Shown here: piece after piece, positions 1 through 7,900 of the stretch
Layout of the letters: every line of letters starts with the position of its first letter
How positions within the stretch are numbered: position 1 is the first letter of the stretch
Assembly (NCBI GenBank): GCA_947627855.1
Contig: CANQXR010000014.1
Location: forward strand, 1 to 54,837
DNA length: 54,837 bases
Direction: 5' to 3'
Source: an uncultured Clostridia bacterium
GTDB taxonomy: Bacteria; Bacillota; Clostridia; Lachnospirales; CAG-274
Translations under genes and position numbers: made by a program
The notes under the pieces: model-generated
What the model saw: only the letters and a program-made list of their open reading frames with translations
The model's database searches: none
What the model was told of the DNA's origin: nothing

Positions 1-227
1 GTGGCTAAATCATTGATACCCTCTATTACTCTCGCTCCTGAGCATATCGGGCATTTCTCGCCCTTTGAACGAGCTTTAACGCTCGTTTCCCATTCGTGTC
101 CGCAAGCGCCTTTCCACCACACTCTTTTATTTGAACCGAAGGTTATCTTATCAGGCGTCAGCGGTAAATTCCTCTCTGACCATTCAGGAATTAGCTCCGG
201 GTGAACGCTTGCTAAACTGTTGCTCAT
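1..227 (-). CDS. Zinc-ribbon (DUF4379-like) protein, 5' part only
   Basis: The minus strand carries an open frame from an ATG at 225-227 that runs off the left edge, giving about 75 residues. It starts MSNSLASVHPELIPEW and contains the run W-W-K-x-x-C-G-H-E-W followed by a C-P-x-C pair. This is the hallmark of the 'probable zinc-ribbon domain' family (PF14311/DUF4379 type), which occurs in tandem copies in long proteins, often carried by plasmids, phages and integrative elements. A GAGGAAGGGG ribosome-binding site lies just upstream of the ATG. The rest of the protein lies outside the window, so its enzymatic part, if any, is unknown. The opposite-strand open frame here is a shadow. Confidence 0.7.
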   Translation of the reverse strand, partial: MSNSLASVHPELIPEWSERNLPLTPDKITFGSNKRVWWKGACGHEWETSVKARSKGEKCPICSGARVIEGINDLA

Positions 228-327
228 AGTATAACCACCCCTTCCTCTGTGATTATCCTCATTATATTGAGAAAAACAGGATTGGTGTAGTTTGCGATGT
301 AGTCCGAAAACTATGAGATATGAAAGA

Positions 328-359
328 AGCTCCTGAGAAGCAGTAACTTCTCAGGAGCT
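328..359 (-). terminator. Perfect 13-bp stem hairpin between lysS and the left-edge gene
   Basis: AGCTCCTGAGAAG (328-340) pairs perfectly with CTTCTCAGGAGCT (347-359) over a 6-nt loop. On the minus strand the stem is followed by a weak T-rich run (TTCTTTC). It would stop transcripts leaving lysS before the left-edge gene. Confidence 0.5.
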
Positions 360-466
360 GTGTGAAACTTAAAATTATGCGATTTTTTAGTCTCTGCACC
401 GTTTTTAGCACCGATTGGTGTAAATTTGGTGTAAAGAGGTAAATTTATTCGGTTTAGAAAGTCCCG

Positions 467-489
467 AAACCCGCATAAACACTGGGTTT
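467..489 (-). terminator. Weak hairpin directly after lysS
   Basis: On the minus strand, AAACCC and GGGTTT pair around an 11-nt loop about 10 bases after the lysS stop codon. The T run is short, so this is a weak terminator at best. The sequence 311-513 also has an open minus-strand frame with no start codon, discussed as a finding. Confidence 0.3.
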
Positions 490-498
490 TTTCGACTT

Positions 499-2001
499 TT
501 ACTTGTCAATAGGCTTCATTGTGGGGAAAAGGAGAACGTCACGTATGGTGGGGGCGTTTGTGAAGAGCATCACAAGGCGGTCGATGCCCATGCCCATTCC
601 TCCGGTGGGGGGCATACCGTATTCGAGGGCTGTGAGGAAGTCCTCGTCTATCATATTGGCTTCTTCATCACCTAAATTTCTCAGCTCCTCCTGGCGGAGA
701 AAACGTTGACGCTGGTCGATGGGGTCGTTCAGCTCAGAATATGCATTGGCAAATTCTCTTCCTACTATGAAAAGCTCGAAGCGTTCCACATAGCCCTCCT
801 TGTCGTATTTCTTTTTCGTAAGGGGAGAAATTTCGATAGGATGATCCATAAGGAAGGTGGGCTGAATAAGCTTTTCTTCAACAAATTCTTCAAAAAACAG
901 ATTCAGTATATCTCCCTTAAGGTGATGAGGCTCATATTCTATGTTGTGCTTTTTTGCCTCCTCACGGGCTTCCTCAAGAGTGTTTATATTGTCGAAGTCT
1001 ACGCCTGCGTATTTCTTTACTGCTTCGACCATAGTTATTCTTTCAAAGGGCTTTTCAAAGTCAAGCTCGCTGCCCTGATAGTTTATATGATAGGTTCCCG
1101 CTACTTTTTTACAGCATTCCTTTATTATACCCTCTGTTATGTCCATCATACCGTGATAATCTGTATATGCCTGATAAAGCTCCATAAGGGTGAATTCCGG
1201 ATTATGCTTCATATCCATACCCTCGTTGCGGAATACTCTGCCTATTTCATAAACACGCTCCATACCGCCTACGATAAGCCTTTTAAGGGGAAGTTCCAAG
1301 GCTATTCTCATATACATATCAATGTCGAGGGCATTGTGATGGGTTATGAAAGGACGGGCAGCCGCTCCGCCGGGTATTGTCTGGAGCATAGGGGTTTCAA
1401 CCTCAAGAAAGTCAAGGCTGTCAAGATATTCCCTTATTGTGGAAATGATTTTCGAGCGCCTCTTGAAGGTTTCCTTTGTTTCGGAATTTACGATAAGGTC
1501 AACATACCGCTGACGATAGCGGAGGTCTTTATTTGCAAGTCCGTGATATTTTTCGGGAAGTATCTGAAGGCTTTTTGAAAGCAGCGTGATATCTGAGGCA
1601 TGGACGGATATTTCGCCTGTTTTCGTTTTAAAGACAAAGCCTGTCACACTCACTATGTCGCCTATGTCTATAAGCTTTTTGAATATGTTGTTGTAAAACT
1701 CGGCGCCGCCTACGTCATCTCTGGTTATATAGCATTGTATGCTGCCATCTCTGTCCTGAACATTTATAAACGAAGCCTTTCCCATTACTCTTTTGCTCAT
1801 CAGTCTGCCTGCAATGGTTACTGTCTGATTTTCCATAGCTTCAAAATTGTCTTTTATTTCGGCGGAGTGGTTTGTGACCTCAGCCTTGACGATTCTGAAA
1901 GGATCCTGCCCCATGCTCTGGAGAGTGTCGAGCTTTTCACGTCTTATTCTCAACAGTTCATTAAGCTCGTCGGCTGTCTTTTCTGTGTTTACGTTTTCCA
2001 T
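499..2001 (-). CDS. lysS: Lysyl-tRNA synthetase (class II)
   Basis: This 500-residue protein matches the usual length of bacterial LysRS. It charges tRNA-Lys with lysine in the cytoplasm. An N-terminal OB-fold anticodon-binding domain (about 55-150, with [14 protein letters not shown]) is followed by the class II catalytic core. Class II motif 2 shows as [17 protein letters not shown] and motif 3 as [12 protein letters not shown] near the C-terminus. The ATG follows AAGGAG at a normal distance. It lies 12 nt downstream of greA on the same strand, a common Firmicute greA-lysS operon. Nothing is missing. Confidence 0.97.
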   Translation of the reverse strand: MENVNTEKTADELNELLRIRREKLDTLQSMGQDPFRIVKAEVTNHSAEIKDNFEAMENQTVTIAGRLMSKRVMGKASFINVQDRDGSIQCYITRDDVGGAEFYNNIFKKLIDIGDIVSVTGFVFKTKTGEISVHASDITLLSKSLQILPEKYHGLANKDLRYRQRYVDLIVNSETKETFKRRSKIISTIREYLDSLDFLEVETPMLQTIPGGAAARPFITHHNALDIDMYMRIALELPLKRLIVGGMERVYEIGRVFRNEGMDMKHNPEFTLMELYQAYTDYHGMMDITEGIIKECCKKVAGTYHINYQGSELDFEKPFERITMVEAVKKYAGVDFDNINTLEEAREEAKKHNIEYEPHHLKGDILNLFFEEFVEEKLIQPTFLMDHPIEISPLTKKKYDKEGYVERFELFIVGREFANAYSELNDPIDQRQRFLRQEELRNLGDEEANMIDEDFLTALEYGMPPTGGMGMGIDRLVMLFTNAPTIRDVLLFPTMKPIDK

Positions 2002-2013
2002 AATAACTGCTCC

Positions 2014-2490
2014 TTACAAAATTTCCAATATTTCTATTTCTATAAAGCCATCGGGGGTTTCAACGGAAACAATATCTCCCACCTGATGTCCAAGCAAGGC
2101 TCTGCCTATGGGCGATTCATTTGATATTTTGCCATTCATAGGGTCAGCCTCTGCCGAACCTACAATAGAATATACGTCCTCCTCCTCAAATTCCTTGTCA
2201 AAAATTCTGACCTTGTTTCCCAGATTTACAACGCCGGCAGCAAACTCACTTTCGTCTATGACCTGCGCCTTTTTAAGCATATTCTGAATCTGTGTTATTC
2301 TGGACTCTATCTCTGCCTGTTCTTCCTTTGCAGCGTCATACTCGGCATTTTCCGAAAGGTCGCCCTGAGCCCTTGCCTCTTTTATTTTTACGGCAACCTC
2401 CGCTCTTCTTACGACCTTAAGGTTCTGAAGCTCCTCTTCAAGCTTAACCTTACCTTCATGGGTTAAAATAATAGTTTTATCCGAAGCCAA
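2014..2490 (-). CDS. greA: Transcription elongation factor GreA
   Basis: GreA rescues backtracked RNA polymerase by stimulating transcript cleavage through the secondary channel. The protein has the N-terminal coiled coil ([16 protein letters not shown] through RITQIQNML) and the C-terminal globular domain ending in the typical [16 protein letters not shown]. An upstream in-frame ATG at 2499 sits directly against the AAGGAG ribosome-binding site, with no spacer. The TTG at 2490 has about 8 nt of spacing and gives exactly 158 residues, the usual GreA length, so I chose TTG. It is the first gene of the greA-lysS operon. Confidence 0.95.
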   Translation of the reverse strand: MASDKTIILTHEGKVKLEEELQNLKVVRRAEVAVKIKEARAQGDLSENAEYDAAKEEQAEIESRITQIQNMLKKAQVIDESEFAAGVVNLGNKVRIFDKEFEEEDVYSIVGSAEADPMNGKISNESPIGRALLGHQVGDIVSVETPDGFIEIEILEIL

Positions 2491-2629
2491 AGAAAACATC
2501 TCCTTTTTATATTCATATCAATATTTATTGTAAGAATTATATAGTAAAAATCCCTTATTGTCAAGCTTTTGAATGACCTGATATATGCGAAGTGCACCGA
2601 TGTTGACAGTAAATTTTTTCAGGACACAA

Positions 2630-2661
2630 CAAAGCCTCCCGTTTAAATGAGAGGCTTTGCG
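2630..2661 (-). terminator. Terminator downstream of the flavin reductase
   Basis: CAAAGCCTC and GAGGCTTTG form a 9-bp stem just after the flavin reductase stop codon on the minus strand. It is followed by a weak TTGTTG tract. It separates the flavin reductase from the greA promoter. Confidence 0.6.
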
Positions 2662-2670
2662 GTTATGATT

Positions 2671-3237
2671 TTATTTTTTTAATTCAAAGCCGTCCTTAAA
2701 GGCTTCTCCGACCCTGTCTGTAACCTTGTAATATCCGTGTGTATATGGGTCGAAAGCAATGGCATTTACAAGAGACATATTGATTTTTCCGTCTGTCATT
2801 ACACTTTCATCTGCCGTAATATTTGTAACCTTGCCTATTACGCCGCAGCCGTATTTGCCGTACTGATATTCTATGAATTCACATTCAAGACATATAGGAA
2901 ATTCATTTATAACCGGCGCATCAACAGTTTCCGCCTTGGTCGATGTAAGACCGCTGCGTGCAAATTTATCGGAAACATTGTTTCCCGATTCCACGCCGAA
3001 ATAGTCCGCTTCCGTTACATGGTCAGCATCGGCAATGCTTACTGTAAATGCACCCCTTGCCTTTATGTTTTTAACGGTTTTATGGCTTTCCGTCAGATTG
3101 AGGGCTACATTTCCTCTTTCCTGCATAGTGCCCCATGCGGCGTTCATTACATTGACGCTGCCGTCCTCGTTGTACGTTGCCACCATAAGAACCGGCATAG
3201 GGAATATACCCTCGGTTATATCAAGCTTTGTTCTCAT
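2671..3237 (-). CDS. Flavin reductase family protein (FMN-binding split barrel)
   Basis: The 188-residue product starts MRTKLDITEGIFPMPVLMV and continues with VNVMNAAWGTM, a typical opening of the flavin-reductase-like FMN-binding split-barrel family. Members bind FMN and act as NAD(P)H:flavin oxidoreductases or electron-transfer partners in the cytoplasm. Longer starts exist, but only the ATG at 3237 has a proper AGAGGT ribosome-binding site. The 5' leader contains the left 31-bp inverted repeat of the recombinase segment, followed by eight Ts on this strand. Its only good promoter (3316-3344) lies inside that segment, so its expression may depend on segment orientation. The exact substrate is unknown. 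Confidence 0.85.
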   Translation of the reverse strand: MRTKLDITEGIFPMPVLMVATYNEDGSVNVMNAAWGTMQERGNVALNLTESHKTVKNIKARGAFTVSIADADHVTEADYFGVESGNNVSDKFARSGLTSTKAETVDAPVINEFPICLECEFIEYQYGKYGCGVIGKVTNITADESVMTDGKINMSLVNAIAFDPYTHGYYKVTDRVGEAFKDGFELKK

Positions 3238-3264
3238 AAAAATACCTCTTTTCATTAAAAAAAA

Positions 3265-3295
3265 TTCGCAAAACAGAAACATTTTGCGAAAGATA
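3265..3295. repeat. Left 31-bp inverted repeat (IRL) of putative invertible segment
   Basis: This 31-bp sequence recurs exactly, in reverse complement, at 4633-4663. Each copy is also a hairpin: TTCGCAAAA pairs with TTTTGCGAA around CAGAAACA. The loop is not palindromic, so the two copies are truly inverted. Identity stops at both ends. On the minus strand this copy is followed by T8. Confidence 0.85.
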
Positions 3296-3312
3296 AATAT
3301 TTTGATGTTACT

Positions 3313-3344
3313 ATTATACTAACACAAAATATATTGGAAGTCAA
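3313..3344 (-). promoter_or_regulatory. Strong leftward promoter just inside the left inverted repeat
   Basis: On the minus strand, TTGACT (3339-3344) is followed after 17 nt by TAGTAT (3316-3321). An overlapping TATAAT lies at 3313-3318. It presently fires out of the segment through IRL into the flavin reductase. After inversion it would fire through the right repeat towards the adhesin operon. Confidence 0.7.
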
Positions 3345-3385
3345 TTGTTTTTAAAAGATTTTTTTATCATTTCAGATAACAAAAC

Positions 3386-3399
3386 TACGGATATCCGTA
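3386..3399. promoter_or_regulatory. 14-bp perfect palindrome, putative operator
   Basis: TACGGATATCCGTA is a perfect palindrome between the leftward promoter and the recombinase promoter. It could bind the recombinase as an accessory site or bind a repressor. It is followed by T8, so a weak terminator is possible, but it has no loop. Confidence 0.4.
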
Positions 3400-3405
3400 T
3401 TTTTT

Positions 3406-3438
3406 TTGACTTTTTTTATAAAAGGAGATGATTATTAT
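3406..3438 (+). promoter_or_regulatory. Possible promoter of the recombinase gene
   Basis: TTGACT at 3406-3411 is followed by an AT-rich stretch with TGATTA at 17-nt spacing and TATTAT at 21 nt. The -35 is good and the -10 poor. It would drive the recombinase 60-90 nt downstream. Confidence 0.35.
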
Positions 3439-3493
3439 TCTTTATTTTTTTGTTAAGCCGTATGAATTATGGTCAGATAGGAGGGGATAACTT

Positions 3494-4573
3494 ATGTCAC
3501 GCAGAGGAGAGAATATTTATAAACGCAAGGACGGACGATGGGAGGGGCGCATAGCCATCGAAAGAAAGGAGAACGGCAGACTCAGATATCGCTCTGTTTA
3601 TGCAAGAACATACGCTGATGTTAAATTCAAGCTGAAGAATTATATCGAAATACCACGAAAAACGGACTCCGATGTCTCCGATTGGATATACGATTATATA
3701 GTTTCACTGAAAGACAGCGTAAAACTCAGCACCTATTCATTATATATGAGGAGTTACAGAAAACACTTACTTCCTTATTTTAAGGGAGTAAAGCTCAGGG
3801 AGCTTACAAAGGGCAGCATTCAGGGTTTTGTGGATTCACGCAGAGATTTGTCGCCGTCTACGGTAAGGGGCTTATTCAATATTCTGAGAGGGGCTTTGAA
3901 AAAGGCTTATGAAAAGGGGCTTGTTGACGCCATATGGCTTGGAATTATGCTGCCGAAGAACAAAAGAAGGGTTACGGAGGTTTTCACAAAGCATGAGCAG
4001 GAGCTTATAGAGGACTGTATTGATACGGATAAATCGCCAAACGAAATAGGAATTTTAATATGCCTTTATACGGGGCTGAGAATAGGCGAGCTTTGCGGGC
4101 TTAAATGGGAGGATATTGATTTTGATATAGGTGTTCTTACAGTAAACAGGACTGTGCAGAGAATAAGCATAAACGGCAGGTCACAGCTTACGGAGATGAC
4201 GCCGAAAAGCGAGTATTCCCAAAGGAGAATACCCATACCATCATTCCTGCTTAAGGAGCTTGAAAGGCTCAGGGCAAACAGCAGAAGTGATTATGTTATC
4301 AGCTGTAATTCTCACATTATGGACCCAAGGACATATCAATATCAATTCAAAAGCTTTCTGAAAAAGGCGGGAGTCAGGGAAAACAACTTCCACAGTCTGC
4401 GCCACACCTTTTCGGTGAGAGCACTTGAGTTGGATTTTGACATAAAGACCCTGAGTGAAATTCTCGGACATTCAAACGCCGTCATAACACTGAAAACTTA
4501 TGCACATTCCCTTGACGAACACAAAAGGGCAAGCATGGAAAGACTGTCGTCATTAAGGTCGGATAATTCTTAA
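3494..4573 (+). CDS. Tyrosine recombinase, putative DNA invertase
   Basis: This 359-residue protein cuts and rejoins DNA through a 3'-phosphotyrosine. Residues 1-45 form an AP2-like arm-binding domain (GENIYKRKDGRWEGRI). Residues 55-150 are a SAM-like core-binding domain, and the rest is the catalytic domain. The catalytic set is complete: Arg in TGLRIGELCGLKW, His/Arg in HSLRHTF, His in ILGHS, and Tyr in the LKTYAH motif. The start follows GGAGGGG. It lies inside the 31-bp inverted repeats with no excisionase or phage gene nearby, so control of segment orientation is the simplest role. A solitary integrase of a lost element is the alternative. Confidence 0.88.
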   Translation: MSRRGENIYKRKDGRWEGRIAIERKENGRLRYRSVYARTYADVKFKLKNYIEIPRKTDSDVSDWIYDYIVSLKDSVKLSTYSLYMRSYRKHLLPYFKGVKLRELTKGSIQGFVDSRRDLSPSTVRGLFNILRGALKKAYEKGLVDAIWLGIMLPKNKRRVTEVFTKHEQELIEDCIDTDKSPNEIGILICLYTGLRIGELCGLKWEDIDFDIGVLTVNRTVQRISINGRSQLTEMTPKSEYSQRRIPIPSFLLKELERLRANSRSDYVISCNSHIMDPRTYQYQFKSFLKKAGVRENNFHSLRHTFSVRALELDFDIKTLSEILGHSNAVITLKTYAHSLDEHKRASMERLSSLRSDNS

Positions 4574-4942
4574 CGCCGTCAAAAAAATGGTAAGAATCTT
4601 TTATTTTCATATTAACAGTGCGACTTTCAATATATCTTTCGCAAAATGTTTCTGTTTTGCGAAAAGGACTGAGGCATCGTTATAAGTATGCCGAAAAAAA
4701 GAAATATTTATACATAAATAAGCCTGCAAAAAAAGGCTGAAACAAGGGGAAAGCGGCGTCTTTGGACATCGGGGGCTGCTGTTATCATAACATATGATAA
4801 ACCTTATGTCTAATAACCGAAATAGATGAAGCGGAAGGTGGTTTTTCGGATGGCTCGTTTCATCTATGAATTTAAAGAAAGGATAAATGGATAACCATCT
4901 GCTTTTACCGGTTATACACTTATTATAAGGGGTAAAGAGAAT
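4574..4942 (+). promoter_or_regulatory. Leader region upstream of the adhesin gene
   Basis: This 369-nt gap holds the right inverted repeat (4633-4663) and several small RNA structures, but no gene. An AGCC/GGCT hairpin lies near 4722-4738. TTATCATA and TATGATAA make a 3-nt-loop hairpin near 4790-4808. ATAGATGAA and TTCATCTAT bracket about 25 nt near 4830-4866. A weak promoter, TTGGAC then 17 nt then TCATAA, lies near 4762-4790. The long structured leader fits a regulated transcript. I compared it with the c-di-GMP riboswitch consensus and saw no match. Confidence 0.4.
4633..4663. repeat. Right 31-bp inverted repeat (IRR) of putative invertible segment
   Basis: Exact reverse complement of 3265-3295. 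On its outer (adhesin) side it is followed by AAGGACTG, not by a T run. A transcript crossing it towards the adhesin should therefore not terminate, unlike one crossing the left copy towards the flavin reductase. Confidence 0.85.
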
Positions 4943-7900
4943 ATGTCACTAAAAGATGGGGTCAGAAAAACAACAAAAATAAAACGGTACAAATTCTGGA
5001 AGCGTGCAGTAAGCTTTCTTGGCATGGCGGTAGTTTTTGTAACCACATATATGCTTATACTTCCGGCTATAACGCTTACTAAGCCTGCCTGCGGACTTGA
5101 GGAGCATATCCACACTGAGGAATGCTATTCGAGGGAGCTGGTTTGCAGTGAGGAGAAAGAAAGCCTTACACCTCCCGAATTCACCTGTACAGAAGCCTTA
5201 CACCAACACGAGAGCGGCTGTTATGACGAAGAGGGCAGGCTCGTTTGCGGTAAAGCGGACTACTTCATACATAAACATAATGATTCCTGCTTCTTTGACG
5301 GAGAGCTTGTCTGCCCCCTTGAAGAAACAGAGGAACATTCACATACAGACGACTGTTTTACGGAAGAAAAAATACTTGTCTGTGATATAGAAGAAACCGA
5401 AGGACACACCCACGATGACAGCTGTTATACAACTTATGAGGAGCTTGTATGTTCTGATGAGAGCGAAGAGCATTCCCATGACGAAAGCTGTTATGAAACA
5501 CACACGGAGCTTACCTGCGGCCTTGAGGAGCAGGAGGGTCACACTCATTCTGACGACTGCTATAAAACTGTCCTCAGACTGAACTGTGACAAACCACAGC
5601 TTCACACCCATGACGAGGGCTGTTATGACGAAAACGGCTCTCTTATATGTCCTCTGCCGGAAACTGAGGAGCATATCCACAGCGCGGACTGTATGACTTC
5701 AGATTCTCATATTCACACTGAGGACTGCTATAAAGAGGTTCTCGCCTGCGGACTTGAGGAGCATACCCATTCTGATGAATGCTATAAAAAAGAAAGTGAA
5801 GAACAGGGAGAGGGCGAAGATGGCGACGACACTATCCCCCTTGTTCCCGATGTGACAGTAAGCAGCAGCAGTATTTCTCCCGAAATACTCGCCGATAATC
5901 TCACAAATCCTGCCGACCTTGTGGATACCCTTATAGGACTTGCAGCTGAGGAAAATCCGGAGGAAAGCGCTCTCAGAGCCGAGGTAACTCCCCATGCAGA
6001 TATTCCTATGGAAATTTCCGGAGACGGAGCGCCGTCTTATGAAAATGACCTTGTGGTTGAAAAAATAACGGACAGCGACAGAAACGACCGCACATATGAC
6101 GAGCTTAAGAAGCAGGCATATTCCGCTCTGGGCTATGAAAGCGAGGAGGATTTTGACAATAGCTGTCCCGGATTTGAAATAATAGATATATATTATGAAA
6201 ATGCTTCGGCTTATCTGAATGAAAGCTCTGCCACTGTGGATCTTTTCTGCCGTATACCGTCTGAGGAGGGCAAAAGCAAGCTTCACATTCTTTCTCTCGG
6301 CGAAAACGGAGCGACTGAAATAACACCTACTGAGGTAGTGCGTGACGGCGATTATCTGAGCGAATATATATTTGAAACAGAAAACCTGAATTCCCCTGTG
6401 GCTTTGGCAGATGAGAGTGTATTTGAAGGCTATGTTTCACAGTTTTATATAGGCTCTCTTGTAAGCGGCGAAAATCCTATATCAAGCGGAACTATGCCCT
6501 TTGATGAAGTTGAGGGCGATGGCTATGACAAGAGTGCGGAAGATACGATTGTGCGTACCTTCGATGATGTCACATATACGCTCCATGTTGTGATGGCAAA
6601 CAGAATGGGTGAAGGAGCTTCTTCTCTTGACAGCGCCGCAATGATGGGTCACCCCCTTGTATTTACTGCCGAGCTTCCATATGATGTGACTGACGCAAAG
6701 TTTGACCTCAGCAAGTTCGCACAGTTTGACAATGATAAATGTCACATAGATTATTATAAGGGCGAACAGATTGCAGTCAGAGAAGAATATGACAGCGAAT
6801 CGGGCGGCTTCGTCAAAAGGAAAGTCATTGACGGAGATCCGGAGAATCTGGGAGCTAAAACAACAATAAATGAGCTTATAGACGAAAATACCCCTCATGG
6901 TGACAATCCTTATTCTACGGGTATTACAAAGCAGGTATTTACGGGAGAGTTTTCCGCTTATCCCGAAGGCTCCGTTATTATACCCGGTTCGGTAGAGCTT
7001 AAGCCTACTGTTTCCGTGCAGTCAGCAATTGGCATTACGCCGAATGGCGAGGGCAAAAAGGAGCTTAAACCGATATTTAATGTATATATAAAGGGCAATG
7101 ACGAAAACTATTCCGATTCCAATGCTACCAAGAAGGTTGATGTGACCAAAACAGCCGGAATAAAAAATGAAAATACCGGCGAATCGAAAAATGAGGAGGA
7201 CATTGCAAAGGAAGTAATAACCGTTACATCAGGCAAGTTTTACAGTATGAATATTGTGCAGAACGTAGCCACCAAGGAAATGGGCAACTTCAACTTTGAC
7301 GATGTTTCCGAAAATCACGGAAATAAGATAATCGGTGACGTGAAAGCAGAGCAGGAGGCTGTTTATGGCAAGCTTCTCGGCTATGGCGTATCTCTTCAGC
7401 TTAAAACAGCTGCGGGACATGGTATGAAGGGCGTAGAACTTCCTACGAAAGAAGCAAGCTTTGATTTTAATGTTGCGGCTTCTGAGGTAAACGAACCTTC
7501 AAAAAGTGCGTTGACAAACTCCGACCAACCTGTGTATACACCTGACGGAACGTCTGTTTCCTCCTCATATGCTCTTGATGAAGCTAAGTCCGAGGAAAAC
7601 CACAATGACGAGATAGCTCTCACAAACATCGGGGAAAAGGCTTCGGGACTTTCCGTAAGCGTAATAGAGGACGGCAGCACCCCCAAAACCCAAACCGCAG
7701 CAGAGGTGATCTCTCAGTGTCTTGGTCAGGGAGCGCAAAACGCAGCAGCACCCCTCACAAAGGCAGTCTACACCGCCCTCTCCCCCTCGGCTGAATATGA
7801 CATAATGCCTATAGCTATAGAGGGTCCTGACGATTTGGTACACGCTTATGTATATTTTCCGACTACTTCTACAAATAATCGAGTTACAGTTTTGAATCCT

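Larger units (their letters stand above)
3265..4663. mobile_element. Putative invertible segment carrying its own tyrosine recombinase
   Basis: The 1,399-bp segment runs between two exact 31-bp inverted repeats and contains one gene, a tyrosine recombinase, plus outward and inward promoters. No phage or conjugation genes are present. The left flank is the flavin reductase (minus); the right flank is the 3027-aa adhesin (plus). The layout resembles Hin/Gin-type switches, where the recombinase lies inside the inverting DNA. Inversion itself is inferred. The alternatives are a static remnant of an integrated element or a duplicated hairpin. Confidence 0.7.

Noticed and set aside
706..2124. Long plus-strand frames opposite lysS and greA
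   Set aside because: They are antisense shadows of well-identified genes, with no ribosome-binding sites or family resemblance.
3494..4573. Prophage or integrative element integrase with cargo
   Set aside because: No phage, conjugation or excision genes lie on either side. The inverted, not direct, repeats flank only the recombinase.
4664..4942. c-di-GMP riboswitch upstream of the adhesin
   Set aside because: Adhesins in Clostridia often have one, so I looked, but the GEMM-I and GEMM-II core motifs are not present.
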